Assembly (NCBI RefSeq): GCF_045528445.1
Contig: NZ_JBGQQU010000001.1
Span: 106,525 to 170,524 of the forward strand
Length of the DNA stretch: 64,000 nucleotides
Direction: 5' to 3'
Source: Desemzia sp045528445
GTDB lineage: Bacteria; Bacillota; Bacilli; Lactobacillales; Carnobacteriaceae
In this document: positions 54,623-63,987 of the stretch, piece after piece
How the letters are laid out: each line of letters opens with the position of its first letter
Position numbering within the stretch: position 1 is the first letter of the stretch
Made by a program: the position numbers and the translations under genes
Notes under the pieces: model-generated
Told to the model about the DNA's origin: nothing
What the model saw: only the letters and a program-made list of their open reading frames with translations
The model's database searches: none

Positions 54623-54652
54623 TTGATTAAGATACTTTACGTTCTGTATAAT
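54623..54652 (+). promoter_or_regulatory. promoter of the two-component operon
   Basis: TTGATT (54623-54628), 18 nt and a perfect TATAAT (54647-54652) lie 45 nt before the regulator gene. Confidence 0.7.
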
Positions 54653-54696
54653 GAACTCAATAAAGTATACACTTGGCGAAAGGGTGTAAGATTATT

Positions 54697-55419
54697 ATGA
54701 ATAATGAAACAGTAAATATACTTGTAGTGGATGATGAAGACCGTATTCGTCGTTTGTTGAAAATGTATTTAGAACGCGAAAACTATGTGGTCTCCGAAGC
54801 ATGTGATGGTGAAGAAGCTTTAGAAATGGCTTTAGAAAATGATTACGATTTGATTTTATTGGACTTGATGATGCCGAACATGGACGGTATTGAAGCAGCA
54901 GAAAAGATCAGAGAAGAAAAAGCGACACCTATTATGATGATCACTGCTAAAGGAGAAGAAACGAACCGGATCCAAGGGTTTGAAATTGGAGCAGATGATT
55001 ATATCGTTAAACCTTTTAGTCCTCGTGAAGTGGTTTTAAGGGTCATTGCTGTATTGAAAAGAACACATGTGGAGAAAAAAGATGAAGAGGATTCCGATGT
55101 GATCACAACGCCTCATATCGAGATTGACAACCGGTCGCATACCGTTTTTGTCGACAAAGCTGTTATCAATCTTACACCAAAAGAATATGATCTTCTGCTT
55201 TATTTAATGAAATCTCCCAATCAAATTTTCGGTAGAGAACAATTATTAAGAGAAGTATGGAAATACGAGTTCTTTGGTGATTTAAGAACGGTTGATACCC
55301 ATATCAAACGCCTAAGAGAAAAATTAGCCAAACAATCTAAAGAAGCATCAAAAAATATTGTAACGGTTTGGGGTTTGGGGTATAAATTTAATGCGTATCC
55401 TGAGGACTCAGAAAAGTAG
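54697..55419 (+). CDS. response regulator of the ResD/SrrA type
   Basis: A 240-residue OmpR-family regulator. The receiver domain (about 1-122) has VVDDEDRIRR, phospho-acceptor Asp56 in LLDLMMPNMDG, and GADDYIVKPFSPRE. The DNA-binding winged helix (about 140-235) has LTPKEYDLLLYLM and VDTHIKRLREKL. Its place after scpAB-rluB matches Bacillus resD, which responds to oxygen and respiration. The ATG at 54697 is chosen over 54673 because it follows AAAGGGTG and begins the conserved domain. The kinase gene follows after 12 bp. Confidence 0.9.
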   Translation: MNNETVNILVVDDEDRIRRLLKMYLERENYVVSEACDGEEALEMALENDYDLILLDLMMPNMDGIEAAEKIREEKATPIMMITAKGEETNRIQGFEIGADDYIVKPFSPREVVLRVIAVLKRTHVEKKDEEDSDVITTPHIEIDNRSHTVFVDKAVINLTPKEYDLLLYLMKSPNQIFGREQLLREVWKYEFFGDLRTVDTHIKRLREKLAKQSKEASKNIVTVWGLGYKFNAYPEDSEK

Positions 55420-55431
55420 GTCGAGAAGTAA

Positions 55432-57252
55432 ATGAGAGTAACCAACATTTCTACAAAAATATGGCTGATTATTATGGGGATCATAGGATTGTTTTTTTTT
55501 ACATGTATCTTGTCTTTTCGTTCTTTGTACAATCAAAGTATAGAACGGCAATACATCATAGAGTTTGAAGAAACGATTCTGGAAATAGAAAACTATGTTG
55601 AAACAAATCCACAGCTGTTCTTAGAGCAGCTCGATAATATTAATAATGCCAGTATGCATATTCAATACAGAGTATTCAACAATGAGGATTTAGCTCAGCA
55701 AGTTGATTTAAATAACCTTGGTTTAACGGATTTTCAACAAAAGGTGATTGAAGATCCCAAAGTACTGACTATTTTAAAAGAAAGAGATGACGCACAGATT
55801 GTTCAAACGGTACGTCAAGAAAACCGTTTAAAAGCTCCTTTTATTCTGCGTTTATATAATTTTGAGGCAAATCAACAAGACATGCTGCTCATCTCTTTCG
55901 GAGATTTATCCTTCCTGAATGAAATGCAAAGCAGTTTTAGAGATTGGATAGCGATTATCATCGTATTTTATTTGATTATTGGAGTCTGGTCGTTTTATTA
56001 TTTGAGGAAACGTCTAGGTGAACCTGTGACTGAACTTCGAGATATTGCTTTTGATTACGCTACAAATGATTTTAGTCGAAAAGCTCAAGTGAGGCATAAA
56101 GACGAATTGTCTCAATTAGGTTTAGCGATGAATAAAATGGCTCGTTCTTTAGAAACCAGCGGTGCAGCAACAAGACAAGAAAAAGAGTTACTGGAAAATA
56201 TCGTTACCAGTATCACCACCGGGATTTTATATTACAATCAGGATAAAACTTTATTGATGTCCAATCCCAGTGGAGAAGAGTTTTTAGAAAACTCCGAACA
56301 AGGGTATTTACCAGAAGACATTCGAGTACCAAGTTTTTTACAAAAAAAAATCGAAGAAGTGATTTCAACTTCAGAAAAAATACATTTTGAGCATATTGCC
56401 AATGATTATTATTATGAAGTCTACATTATCCCTTTGTTTGATGAAAATATTGAAAGTGTACGGGGTGTTCTGGTTTCTGCGCAAGATGTCACTCAAGAAC
56501 GGCGTCTGGACACTATGAGGATCGATTTCATCAACAATGTTTCTCACGAACTGCGGACTCCTTTAGTGATGATCCAAGGGTACAGTGAAGCAATTGTAGA
56601 CGATATTGCAGAAACAAAAGAAGAAAAACAGGAGATGGCGAAGATCATTGGAGAAGAATCACGCCGAATGAATCGTATGGTCAATGAAATGCTTGACTTA
56701 TCAAGAGTAGAGTCCGGGTACATTACCCTAGAAAAGACCAAGGTCAATCTTCCGCAATTCTTCAATCAATTGTTCTCACGATTCAGTACGATGGCTTCCA
56801 ATGGAAATGTCGCTTTGAGTTTAGACATACAGCCTAATTTAGAAACGTACATTATGGATAGAGATAAAATGGACCAAGTTTTTGTCAATTTAGTAAACAA
56901 TGCTATCCGTCATACGATTATGGCTGACCGAGAAAAAGGACAAGTTAAAATCAAAGTATATTTAGATGTTATCGTGGATGAAGTTCTTATGGAAGTACAA
57001 GATAATGGAACAGGCATTCCCGAAGAGGATATCCCCTTTGTTTTTGAACGATTTTATAAAGCGGACAAGTCTAGAGCTACTCAAAGAGATAACCGTATTG
57101 GAACGGGAATCGGCTTGTCATTGGTCAAAAATATTGTAGAAGCACATGAAGGCTATGCAGAAGTGAAAAGTGAATTGGGCAAAGGTTCCAGTTTTATTGT
57201 TCATATGCCTTACATTGATGAAAATGAAATTGATATTGAGGAAAATAAGTAA
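55432..57252 (+). CDS. sensor histidine kinase of the ResE/SrrB type
   Basis: A 606-residue membrane kinase. Two transmembrane helices (about 9-30 and 176-196) bracket an extracellular sensor of about 145 residues. HAMP (197-250), PAS (about 258-355), HisKA with phospho-His372 in NNVSHELRTPL, and HATPase_c with N and G boxes (NLVNNAIRH, DNGTGIPEEDI, GTGIGLSLVK) follow. Partner of the regulator just upstream. The signal is unknown; ResE senses redox or oxygen in Bacillus, but the resABC cytochrome genes are absent here. Confidence 0.9.
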   Translation: MRVTNISTKIWLIIMGIIGLFFFTCILSFRSLYNQSIERQYIIEFEETILEIENYVETNPQLFLEQLDNINNASMHIQYRVFNNEDLAQQVDLNNLGLTDFQQKVIEDPKVLTILKERDDAQIVQTVRQENRLKAPFILRLYNFEANQQDMLLISFGDLSFLNEMQSSFRDWIAIIIVFYLIIGVWSFYYLRKRLGEPVTELRDIAFDYATNDFSRKAQVRHKDELSQLGLAMNKMARSLETSGAATRQEKELLENIVTSITTGILYYNQDKTLLMSNPSGEEFLENSEQGYLPEDIRVPSFLQKKIEEVISTSEKIHFEHIANDYYYEVYIIPLFDENIESVRGVLVSAQDVTQERRLDTMRIDFINNVSHELRTPLVMIQGYSEAIVDDIAETKEEKQEMAKIIGEESRRMNRMVNEMLDLSRVESGYITLEKTKVNLPQFFNQLFSRFSTMASNGNVALSLDIQPNLETYIMDRDKMDQVFVNLVNNAIRHTIMADREKGQVKIKVYLDVIVDEVLMEVQDNGTGIPEEDIPFVFERFYKADKSRATQRDNRIGTGIGLSLVKNIVEAHEGYAEVKSELGKGSSFIVHMPYIDENEIDIEENK

Positions 57253-57279
57253 TTTACTAAAAAAAAGTAAGTGGAGTGC

Positions 57280-57308
57280 TTGATTTTTTTTTCACAATAA
57301 GATATAAT
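57280..57308 (+). promoter_or_regulatory. ribU promoter
   Basis: TTGATT (57280-57285), a 17-nt spacer and perfect TATAAT (57303-57308) lie just before the FMN riboswitch. Confidence 0.75.
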
Positions 57309-57338
57309 GTTTTATGTAAGGAAAATAAAAAATTGATT

Positions 57339-57461
57339 CGTCTTCAGGGGCAGGGTGTAATTCCCGACCGGTGGTAAAGTCCACGAACTGAATGAGCTTA
57401 CTCATTCTGGTTGAACTGGTGTAATTCCAGTACCGACAGTAAAGTCTGGATAAAGAAGATG
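57339..57461 (+). ncRNA. FMN riboswitch (RFN element)
   Basis: The conserved core is present: TCTTCAGGGGCAGGGTG, TTCCCGACCGGTGGT, a variable stem ATGAGC/ACTCAT, and CCGACAGTAAAGTCTGGAT closing with GAAGATG. It precedes a terminator and ribU. Flavin mononucleotide should stabilise the aptamer and favour the terminator, lowering riboflavin uptake when FMN is plentiful. Confidence 0.95.
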
Positions 57462-57486
57462 GGGTTATTTGAATCGTTATATATTC

Positions 57487-57533
57487 AAATGCTCCGTTTG
57501 CTATTCTGAAGAAGAGCAGACGGAGCATTTTTT
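57487..57533 (+). terminator. FMN riboswitch-controlled terminator
   Basis: AAATGCTCCGT pairs with ACGGAGCATTT and is followed by TTTATTT. It sits 60 nt before ribU, in the place of the expression platform. Confidence 0.9.
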
Positions 57534-57593
57534 ATTTCTATTCGTATTAACCGCAAGATGCTCACGCTGATGAATCCTTTTAGGAGGATTTTT

Positions 57594-58181
57594 ATGCAAA
57601 CAAGAAATACAAAGAAAATGGTTGGAGTAGCTATATTAGGCGCTATGTCGTTTATCCTGATCAACTTCTCTTTTCCATTAGTACCAGGAGTCTCTTTTTT
57701 GAAAGTAGATTTCAGCGATATGCCTAGTATCATCGGAATGTTTTTATACGGTCCAGTTGGTGGCATTGCTATCGCGTTTATCCGAAGTTTATTACATTAT
57801 GTACAAACTGGTGGAGATGCTGGATTCCCAATTGGAGATGCTACAAGCTTTATCGCTTCCGTAGCGTATCTTCTTCCTCTTTACGCGGTTGTCCGTGCAA
57901 AAGGAACATCTTTGAAAGGTCTCATCCTAGGTAGTGCTGCTGGAACCATTGTCTTGACGATCGTGTTGTCAGTATTGAATTACTATGTTGTTGCACCACT
58001 TTACATGATGGTCTTAAATTTTGATGTTGGTCCAATGATAAATTACGTATTGTATGGAGTACTTCCATTTAATATTGCAAAAGGTTTCTTGATCAGTGTA
58101 GTCTTTATTGTATTATTTGGTAAATTAAAACCATGGCTTTTACGAAATAGCCGATACAAACAGGTTTCTGTAAATAAATAA
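57594..58181 (+). CDS. ribU: riboflavin ECF transporter S component RibU
   Basis: The substrate-binding membrane subunit for riboflavin uptake through an energy-coupling-factor transporter; the EcfA, A' and T subunits are elsewhere. It is 195 residues with about six transmembrane helices. LGAMSFILINFSFPLVPGVSFLKVDFSDMP holds the family motif. The start at 57594 follows TAGGAGG; the in-frame ATG at 57558 lies before that site. The FMN riboswitch upstream strongly supports the assignment. Confidence 0.95.
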   Translation: MQTRNTKKMVGVAILGAMSFILINFSFPLVPGVSFLKVDFSDMPSIIGMFLYGPVGGIAIAFIRSLLHYVQTGGDAGFPIGDATSFIASVAYLLPLYAVVRAKGTSLKGLILGSAAGTIVLTIVLSVLNYYVVAPLYMMVLNFDVGPMINYVLYGVLPFNIAKGFLISVVFIVLFGKLKPWLLRNSRYKQVSVNK

Positions 58182-58195
58182 TCACACAAGCAAAA

Positions 58196-58221
58196 AAACT
58201 GCCTTTAGGGCAGTTTTTTTT
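58196..58221 (+). terminator. terminator after ribU
   Basis: AAACTGCC pairs with GGCAGTTT around TTTAG, followed by a T run. Confidence 0.9.
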
Positions 58222-58330
58222 GTACCAAAAACAATATTTTAGGTCTATATTTGGTATAGTAAGGTTAAGAGATCTCAACTGCCTCTTTTAATGAAACAGA
58301 AATTTAACATGTAAAGGCTGGAAAAAAGTC

Positions 58331-59407
58331 ATGGCACTCACATATAACGACTTATTTATATTAGCTCTTTTTTCTAACACTCAAGCTAAAAAAGGGTCAA
58401 CGGTATTTCATATTCTGCAAGGGAAGCGGACAGCTTCTATTTTATATCGTGCAGTAGATTATTCCTTGGAACCTTTTTTTGGTTTTTTCCCACAACTAGA
58501 TCGTTCAGTGTTTTATCAAAAATTAGAAGAGTTGACCTCTAGTGGGTATTTATTGTATACGCATGACAGCAAAGAATACCTTCTATCACAAACAGGTGAA
58601 AACAGTGTTCGACAATATCTTTCAGATCATTATCAGCCACATCATTTAAACTGGTTGACACAAGGTCGTATGGTACGAGACGTTCAACGAAAGATCTATT
58701 TTATTACCCAAATTCTCTCGGAAATCCGGTATGAAAATAAACGCTATTTACCTGTAGAAAAAGAGTATGATATTCAACAATGGGTCAAGAGGTGGATTGC
58801 AACACAATCCAAGCCCCTTAAAGAGTTGACAGCTGCCTTTGGGATGGAGTGGAAAGTACTCCTATCTAATTTAGAAACAGAAAATGCGGTTATTTTAGTT
58901 CATCTGATGTCGGGACATGATATCGTAGGTTTGACCAAAAAACAACTGGCACAACAAATGAATATCCCGGAATTGGAGATTACGGTAAGGCAATACGACT
59001 CTATGAGTTATCTTATCCAACAAATTCATGAAATCTATCAACAAGTTCCTTTATTGGCCTCCATCGTAAAAGACACGGCTGCTCCTAATAAGAATGGGTT
59101 GTCACATAGCGCCAAAGAAACAGCTTTGTTACTGGAAAAAGGATTTTCTATTGAAAAAATTGTTCACATCCGTCGGTTAAAGAAAAGCACCATTTCCGAA
59201 CACTTGATAGAGTTGGTGATTCTTTTTCCAACAGTAGAGATTGAGCCATTTATACCAAAAGAAATCTACACTTCTTTAAAGACATTGCTGGCAGATTCTC
59301 CGGAAGTTTCATTTCAAGAAGCTTCAGACCGTCTTGTTAATTTGGAATTCTGGTGGTTTCGATTAATGCAAATTGAAAGGAGGAGAGCAAATGAAGGAAA
59401 AAACTGA
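58331..59407 (+). CDS. helix-turn-helix protein YpbB-like
   Basis: A 358-residue protein matching the YpbB family, encoded directly before a RecQ-type helicase in Bacillus and many Firmicutes. The C-terminal region (about 260-300) has a helix-turn-helix-like segment, ETALLLEKGFSIEKIVHIRRLKKSTISEHLIEL, of the kind found attached to RecQ enzymes. The N-terminal 200 residues are of unknown role. Its end overlaps recQ by 17 bp, so the two products probably act together in DNA repair. Confidence 0.85.
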   Translation: MALTYNDLFILALFSNTQAKKGSTVFHILQGKRTASILYRAVDYSLEPFFGFFPQLDRSVFYQKLEELTSSGYLLYTHDSKEYLLSQTGENSVRQYLSDHYQPHHLNWLTQGRMVRDVQRKIYFITQILSEIRYENKRYLPVEKEYDIQQWVKRWIATQSKPLKELTAAFGMEWKVLLSNLETENAVILVHLMSGHDIVGLTKKQLAQQMNIPELEITVRQYDSMSYLIQQIHEIYQQVPLLASIVKDTAAPNKNGLSHSAKETALLLEKGFSIEKIVHIRRLKKSTISEHLIELVILFPTVEIEPFIPKEIYTSLKTLLADSPEVSFQEASDRLVNLEFWWFRLMQIERRRANEGKN

Positions 59408-60842
59408 TATATATCAATTGTTAGCCGACAAATTTGGTTTCCACAGTTTTAGAGAAGGGCAAGAAGAAGCGATAACAGCGGCTTTGTCGGGACAACATTC
59501 ACTAGTGATGCTGCCTACTGGGACTGGAAAATCGATTTGTTACCAATTGACTGGCTACGCCCTGGGCGGTACTACCGTTATCATCTCTCCTTTGATTTCA
59601 TTGATGCAAGATCAAGTAGAACAATTAAAAATGAACGGCGAAAAAAGAGTGGTTGCACTGAACAGTATGCTTCCATCCAGATACAAACGGCAAGTACTGA
59701 ACCAATTGCATCAATTTAAATTTATTTATTTGTCTCCTGAGATGCTGCACCAGCCAACGGTTTTAGAAGCGCTGAAGAAAATCCAGTTGAATTTATTTGT
59801 GGTGGATGAAGCTCATTGCATTTCACAATGGGGAATGGATTTTAGGCCGGAATATTCTACTTTAGGAGCGGTGCGAAAAGTCCTTGGAAACCCTCTGACA
59901 ATGGCTTTAACTGCTACAGCTACTCCGCGAGTAAGAGAAGAGATTTTAACGAGTTTAAAGCTGGATCGCAGCACTACTCAACAGGTACTTTATTCTGTCA
60001 ATCGATCCAATATAGCATTTGGAACGATTTTGTGTGAAAATAATAAAAACGAATTGATTATTGAGCAACTGCAAAAATTACAAAAGCCAGGTATTATCTA
60101 TTTTTCAAGCAAAAAGAAAGCTGATGAAATCGCTGGGATGATTCGAGCGAAAACGGCTCTGTCAGCAGAAAGTTACCACTCCAGTTTAGAGACAGAAGAT
60201 AAAATAAAAATCCAAAATCAGTTTATCCAAGATCAAATCGACATCATTTGTGCAACCAGTGCTTTTGGAATGGGAATCAATAAAAACAATATCCGGTTTG
60301 TGTTCCATTATCATTTACCTGCCAGTCCAGAGGCTTATCTGCAAGAAGTAGGAAGAGCTGGAAGAGACGGTGACCCTAGTATAGCTTTGCTATTTTATGA
60401 ACGAGGAGATCATTTTATTCATCAGCGGTTCCAAGAAGAAGCACTTCCGTCAGATGAGGTGATCGAAATGGTGTACCGGGATCCGTCTAAATTAGATTTG
60501 GTCCACAAAGATGATGTTCATAAACAATTGTTGAGTTACTTTATAGAGACTCAGCAACCTATCCAAGAAGTTAAACAGAAAATAGCTTTGCAGCGACAAA
60601 TAAAAGAAAATCAGCTCTATTTTATGCTGCACTACATTCAAACAGCGGATTGTAAACGAGAGATGCTGCTGCATTATTTCGAAGAGACCTTGCAACATAA
60701 GCCTGAACAGTGTTGTATATCTTGTGGGATCAATTTCGAAAAATATGAGCTGCCTCATGAAAGCAGAGAACATAGTCATAAAGAGTTCAAAAATGAATGG
60801 GAAAACAGGCTAAATGACTTATTTTTGTTGAAAAATTTATGA
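59391..60842 (+). CDS. RecQ-family DNA helicase, short form (RecS-like)
   Basis: A 483-residue 3'-5' helicase. Walker A is PTGTGKS, Walker B VVDEAHCISQWG, motif III ALTATATPRVR, and motif VI QEVGRAGRDGD. The zinc site Cys residues are in ADCKRE and CCISCG. There is no HRDC domain, so it is nearer to Bacillus RecS than to full-length RecQ. The ATG at 59391 follows AGGAGG within the end of the ypbB gene, implying coupling. Confidence 0.9.
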   Translation: MKEKTDIYQLLADKFGFHSFREGQEEAITAALSGQHSLVMLPTGTGKSICYQLTGYALGGTTVIISPLISLMQDQVEQLKMNGEKRVVALNSMLPSRYKRQVLNQLHQFKFIYLSPEMLHQPTVLEALKKIQLNLFVVDEAHCISQWGMDFRPEYSTLGAVRKVLGNPLTMALTATATPRVREEILTSLKLDRSTTQQVLYSVNRSNIAFGTILCENNKNELIIEQLQKLQKPGIIYFSSKKKADEIAGMIRAKTALSAESYHSSLETEDKIKIQNQFIQDQIDIICATSAFGMGINKNNIRFVFHYHLPASPEAYLQEVGRAGRDGDPSIALLFYERGDHFIHQRFQEEALPSDEVIEMVYRDPSKLDLVHKDDVHKQLLSYFIETQQPIQEVKQKIALQRQIKENQLYFMLHYIQTADCKREMLLHYFEETLQHKPEQCCISCGINFEKYELPHESREHSHKEFKNEWENRLNDLFLLKNL

Positions 60843-60902
60843 GGAAAAGAGACTAATCCTATGCTATAATAATCTAGAAGTTTAGAAAGGAGAGGGATTA
60901 AG

Positions 60903-61541
60903 ATGGCCAGAAAGAAAAAAGGTCATTCAAATGATACAGACGAATTATGGTCTCGTACATTTGATGAAAATGAGGGATATACAAATGGCAATTACTCAAG
61001 AACGGAAAGAAAAAAAGCGGATAAAGCTATATCACCTGTATTGAAGTCATTATGGATATTTTTAGCCCTTTTTATTATTTTACCAACTAGTGCTTATATT
61101 TTTTATACTCACAACGCTCAAAATACAACTGAACCTGAAACTGAAAAATTAGTGGTTAAAGAAAACGAATCAAGCGAAAGCAGTCAAGCAGAAGAATCAG
61201 AAAGCGAATCAATGGGTTCAGAATCGGAAGAAGTTGAGGAGTCTAAAGCAGTTCAATCTGAAAGTGAAACTACTCAGGCCGAGGCAGCTTCTAGCGAACC
61301 GGAAAGTGCTGCATCTTCTAAAGTTGTGGAAAGCGAATCTCAATCTGTTCAAGAAAGTACAGTCAGTGAAGAATCTACAGAAGTTGTTGAATCTCAAACG
61401 ACTAATACTTATACGGTTAAAGCAGGCGATAACTTATACAGAATCGCGTTGAACCATGGTATGTCGACCGATCAATTAAAATCGTTAAATGGATTAACAA
61501 CGGATGAAGTGTCAGTAGGCACTACACTTGTCGTAAACTGA
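60903..61541 (+). CDS. LysM domain membrane-anchored protein (YpbE-like)
   Basis: A 212-residue protein. A basic cytoplasmic N-terminus (1-45) precedes one transmembrane helix (about 50-70). A low-complexity Ser/Glu/Val-rich extracellular linker (about 75-160) then leads to a single C-terminal LysM domain (TYTVKAGDNLYRIALNHGMS) that binds peptidoglycan. It occupies the place of Bacillus ypbE between the helicase and cmk. AAGGAGAGG precedes the ATG. Confidence 0.88.
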   Translation: MARKKKGHSNDTDELWSRTFDENEGYTNGNYSRTERKKADKAISPVLKSLWIFLALFIILPTSAYIFYTHNAQNTTEPETEKLVVKENESSESSQAEESESESMGSESEEVEESKAVQSESETTQAEAASSEPESAASSKVVESESQSVQESTVSEESTEVVESQTTNTYTVKAGDNLYRIALNHGMSTDQLKSLNGLTTDEVSVGTTLVVN

Positions 61542-61545
61542 TGTA

Positions 61546-61665
61546 GAGTAAAAGGAAAATTTCCTGTTACTCAGTTGAATCAGGAGCTTGTCTTTTTTTT
61601 CAGACCGTTAACAATAAATAGTCTTTTAAAGGAGCTGTGACACAACTGTCTTGGCTCCTCTATTT
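61546..61665 (+). terminator. two hairpins after the LysM gene
   Basis: GAGTAA..GGAAA pairs with TTTCC..TTACTC (61546-61572). A second stem, GGAGC..GGCTCC, ends near 61660 with CTATTTTTG. The second fits a terminator better. Confidence 0.55.
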
Positions 61666-61751
61666 TTGCGCAAAATTTTTGTGAGTAAATCGCTTATCTG
61701 ATGTATAATAACAGATAGTGATATTTTGTAAGAACAGAAAGTAGGTTAATC

Positions 61752-62429
61752 ATGAATAAAAAAATTAAAATTGCGATTGATGGTCCAGCATCTGCTGGGA
61801 AAAGTACCGTAGCCAAAATATTGGCCAGTGAATTAAATTACGTTTATTGTGACACAGGAGCAATGTACCGCGTACTGACATTGCAAGCATTGAGACACGA
61901 AATAGACGTAGAGGATGAAGAAAAGCTGGTAGCTTTACTAAAAGATACTCAGATCTCATTTGAACCGGACGAAAATCAACAAAAAGTATTTTTGAATCAT
62001 GAGAACGTTACGGCGGATATCAGACAACCAGATGTGACCAACAATGTTTCAGCTGTCTCTGCTCATAAAGGTGTTCGGGAAGAATTGGTACGCCGCCAGC
62101 AAGAGATTGCTCAAGCAGGCGGCATTGTAATGGATGGCAGAGACATTGGAACCGCCGTCTTGCCAGATGCTGAAGTGAAAATTTTCTTAGTGGCCAGTGC
62201 AAAAGAAAGAGCTGAAAGAAGATACAAAGAAAATATCGGTAAAGGGATTACTACTCCATTAGAGGTATTGCAAAAAGAAATAGAAGACCGTGATTACAAA
62301 GATTCTCACCGAAAAGTGTCTCCGTTGGTACAAGCTGAGGATGCCATTCGTTTAGATACGACTAGTCTGTCAATCGAACAAGTGGTGGATAAAATGAAAG
62401 AATTGATGAGTAATTTCATTGAATTTTAA
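61752..62429 (+). CDS. cmk: cytidylate kinase
   Basis: Phosphorylates CMP and dCMP. It is 225 residues. IDGPASAGKST is the P-loop, YCDTGAMYR the substrate site, and MDGRDIGTAVLPDAEVKIFL a further signature. AGAAAGTAGG lies before the ATG. It is followed by rpsA at 96 bp, as in most Firmicutes. Confidence 0.96.
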   Translation: MNKKIKIAIDGPASAGKSTVAKILASELNYVYCDTGAMYRVLTLQALRHEIDVEDEEKLVALLKDTQISFEPDENQQKVFLNHENVTADIRQPDVTNNVSAVSAHKGVREELVRRQQEIAQAGGIVMDGRDIGTAVLPDAEVKIFLVASAKERAERRYKENIGKGITTPLEVLQKEIEDRDYKDSHRKVSPLVQAEDAIRLDTTSLSIEQVVDKMKELMSNFIEF

Positions 62430-62525
62430 TCTTTTTTAGGAAATGCATGTCTTTTATTGGCATTCTGCTGTATAATTCGGTAAAATAAACATGTAGGATT
62501 TATTTGGTTATTAGGAGGAAGTCAC

Positions 62526-63752
62526 ATGACAGAAAATGAGAACATGCATGAAGTAGAAGAACAACAATCTATGTCAGAAGTAATGAAGGATGTTGAAGAA
62601 ATCAATATCGGCGACGTTGTCCAAGGCGAAGTGTTAGCAATTGACGAAAACAAACAAGCAATCGTTGGGCTAGGCGGCGGACTAGAAGGAGTTATTCCAC
62701 ATAATGAATTGTCGGCATCTCCTTTTGAAAATGTGTCAGATGTCATCACTGTAGGCGAAACGCTTGATTTAGTGGTCATCAAAGAAAGCAAAGATAAAGA
62801 AAATGGCAGCTATATGTTGTCCAAACGACGCATTGATGCGAAAAAAGTTTGGGAAAAAATCCAAAAAGAATACGAAGAAGGCACTATTATTGAAGCTCCA
62901 GTTACGAATGTCGTAAAAGGCGGCCTAGTAGTAGATGTTGGCGTTCGCGGTTTTGTTCCTGCTTCTATGGTAGAAGTACAATTTGTAGAAGATTTTTCTG
63001 AATATAAAGGAAAAACATTGACCTTTAAAATCATTGAAATCGAACCAAGCGAAAATCGTTTGATTCTTTCTCATAAAGCTGTTGTTGAAGCTGAAAATGA
63101 AGCTAAAAAAGGCGAAGTTCTTGACAGCTTAGTAGAAGGCGACGTGGTCAAAGGAACAGTGGCTCGTTTAACAAACTTTGGTGCTTTTATTGATCTTGGC
63201 GGAGTTGACGGGTTGGTTCATATCTCTCAAATTTCTTACGGTCACGTGAATGAACCAGGTGATGTATTGACTGTGGGAGAAGAAGTGGACGTGAAAGTCC
63301 TTTCTGTCAATAAAGAAGAAGGCCGTATTTCACTATCTATTAAAGATACCTTGCCAGGACCTTGGGAAGATATTGAAGAGCGCGCTACTGCAGGGGCAGT
63401 ACTTGATGGTGAAGTGAAACGTCTAACCAGCTTCGGAGCTTTTGTGGAAGTATTCCCGGGAGTAGAAGGATTGGTTCACATTTCTCAAATTTCACACAAT
63501 CATATCGCAACACCGCATGAAGTATTAAATGTGGGAGATAAGATCAAAGTGAAAGTATTGTCTGTCAGTCCAGAAGAACAACGCTTGTCATTAAGTATCA
63601 AAGCGTTGGAAGCTAAACCAGAGCGTATCCATCAAGAACCTAAGGCTGAGGAAGTTCCAGAAATGGACGAAGATACCGGTTTTACATTAGGAGATTTGAT
63701 TGGAGACCAACTAGCAGATCTTGACACAGAAGATCAAAACGAAGACAACTAA
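62526..63752 (+). CDS. rpsA: 30S ribosomal protein S1 homologue
   Basis: A 408-residue protein with four S1 RNA-binding repeats (about 25-100, 115-185, 200-270 and 285-355), the last two sharing GLVHISQIS. An acidic C-terminal tail follows. Firmicutes S1 homologues (YpfD) have four rather than six repeats and may not be essential to translation. AGGAGG lies before the ATG. It is normally followed by der; here a different gene start appears. Confidence 0.94.
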   Translation: MTENENMHEVEEQQSMSEVMKDVEEINIGDVVQGEVLAIDENKQAIVGLGGGLEGVIPHNELSASPFENVSDVITVGETLDLVVIKESKDKENGSYMLSKRRIDAKKVWEKIQKEYEEGTIIEAPVTNVVKGGLVVDVGVRGFVPASMVEVQFVEDFSEYKGKTLTFKIIEIEPSENRLILSHKAVVEAENEAKKGEVLDSLVEGDVVKGTVARLTNFGAFIDLGGVDGLVHISQISYGHVNEPGDVLTVGEEVDVKVLSVNKEEGRISLSIKDTLPGPWEDIEERATAGAVLDGEVKRLTSFGAFVEVFPGVEGLVHISQISHNHIATPHEVLNVGDKIKVKVLSVSPEEQRLSLSIKALEAKPERIHQEPKAEEVPEMDEDTGFTLGDLIGDQLADLDTEDQNEDN

Positions 63753-63761
63753 TTCTTTATA

Positions 63762-63802
63762 AATAAGCGTATGGTTCTAGTTGGAACCATACGCTTATTT
63801 TT
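63762..63802 (+). terminator. terminator after rpsA
   Basis: AATAAGCGTATGGTTC pairs with GGAACCATACGCTTATT and ends in TTTTG. Confidence 0.93.
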
Positions 63803-63922
63803 GTATCAAAAAATAAAAATGAGAAACTTGTCCATAATGTAACAATAAAATGGTAAAATAGGGTAAAATACAAGTATGTGTAAAATAGTTCTCGAGAGCC
63901 AATAATTTTACTGGAAAAAAGA

Positions 63923-63987
63923 AAGAAGGCACTTTATCATAAATGTATGCTTTGCAGGGCAAATACATAAATGAAAGAGGCCTTCTT
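63923..63987 (+). promoter_or_regulatory. folded leader of the last gene
   Basis: AAGAAGGC (63923-63930) pairs with GCCTTCTT (63980-63987) directly before an ATG, and ATGTA..TTTGC pairs with GCAAA..TACAT inside. The outer stem covers the end of the AAAGAGG ribosome site. Similar leaders occur before IS200-type transposase genes. Confidence 0.5.

Noticed and set aside
54608..54623. TGAAAGCG sequence upstream of the two-component promoter as a CcpA cre site
   Set aside because: Only the left half matches the consensus; the right half has several mismatches.
61140..61400. Ser/Glu-rich repeats in the LysM protein as an unusual repeat system
   Set aside because: This is an ordinary low-complexity wall-spanning linker.
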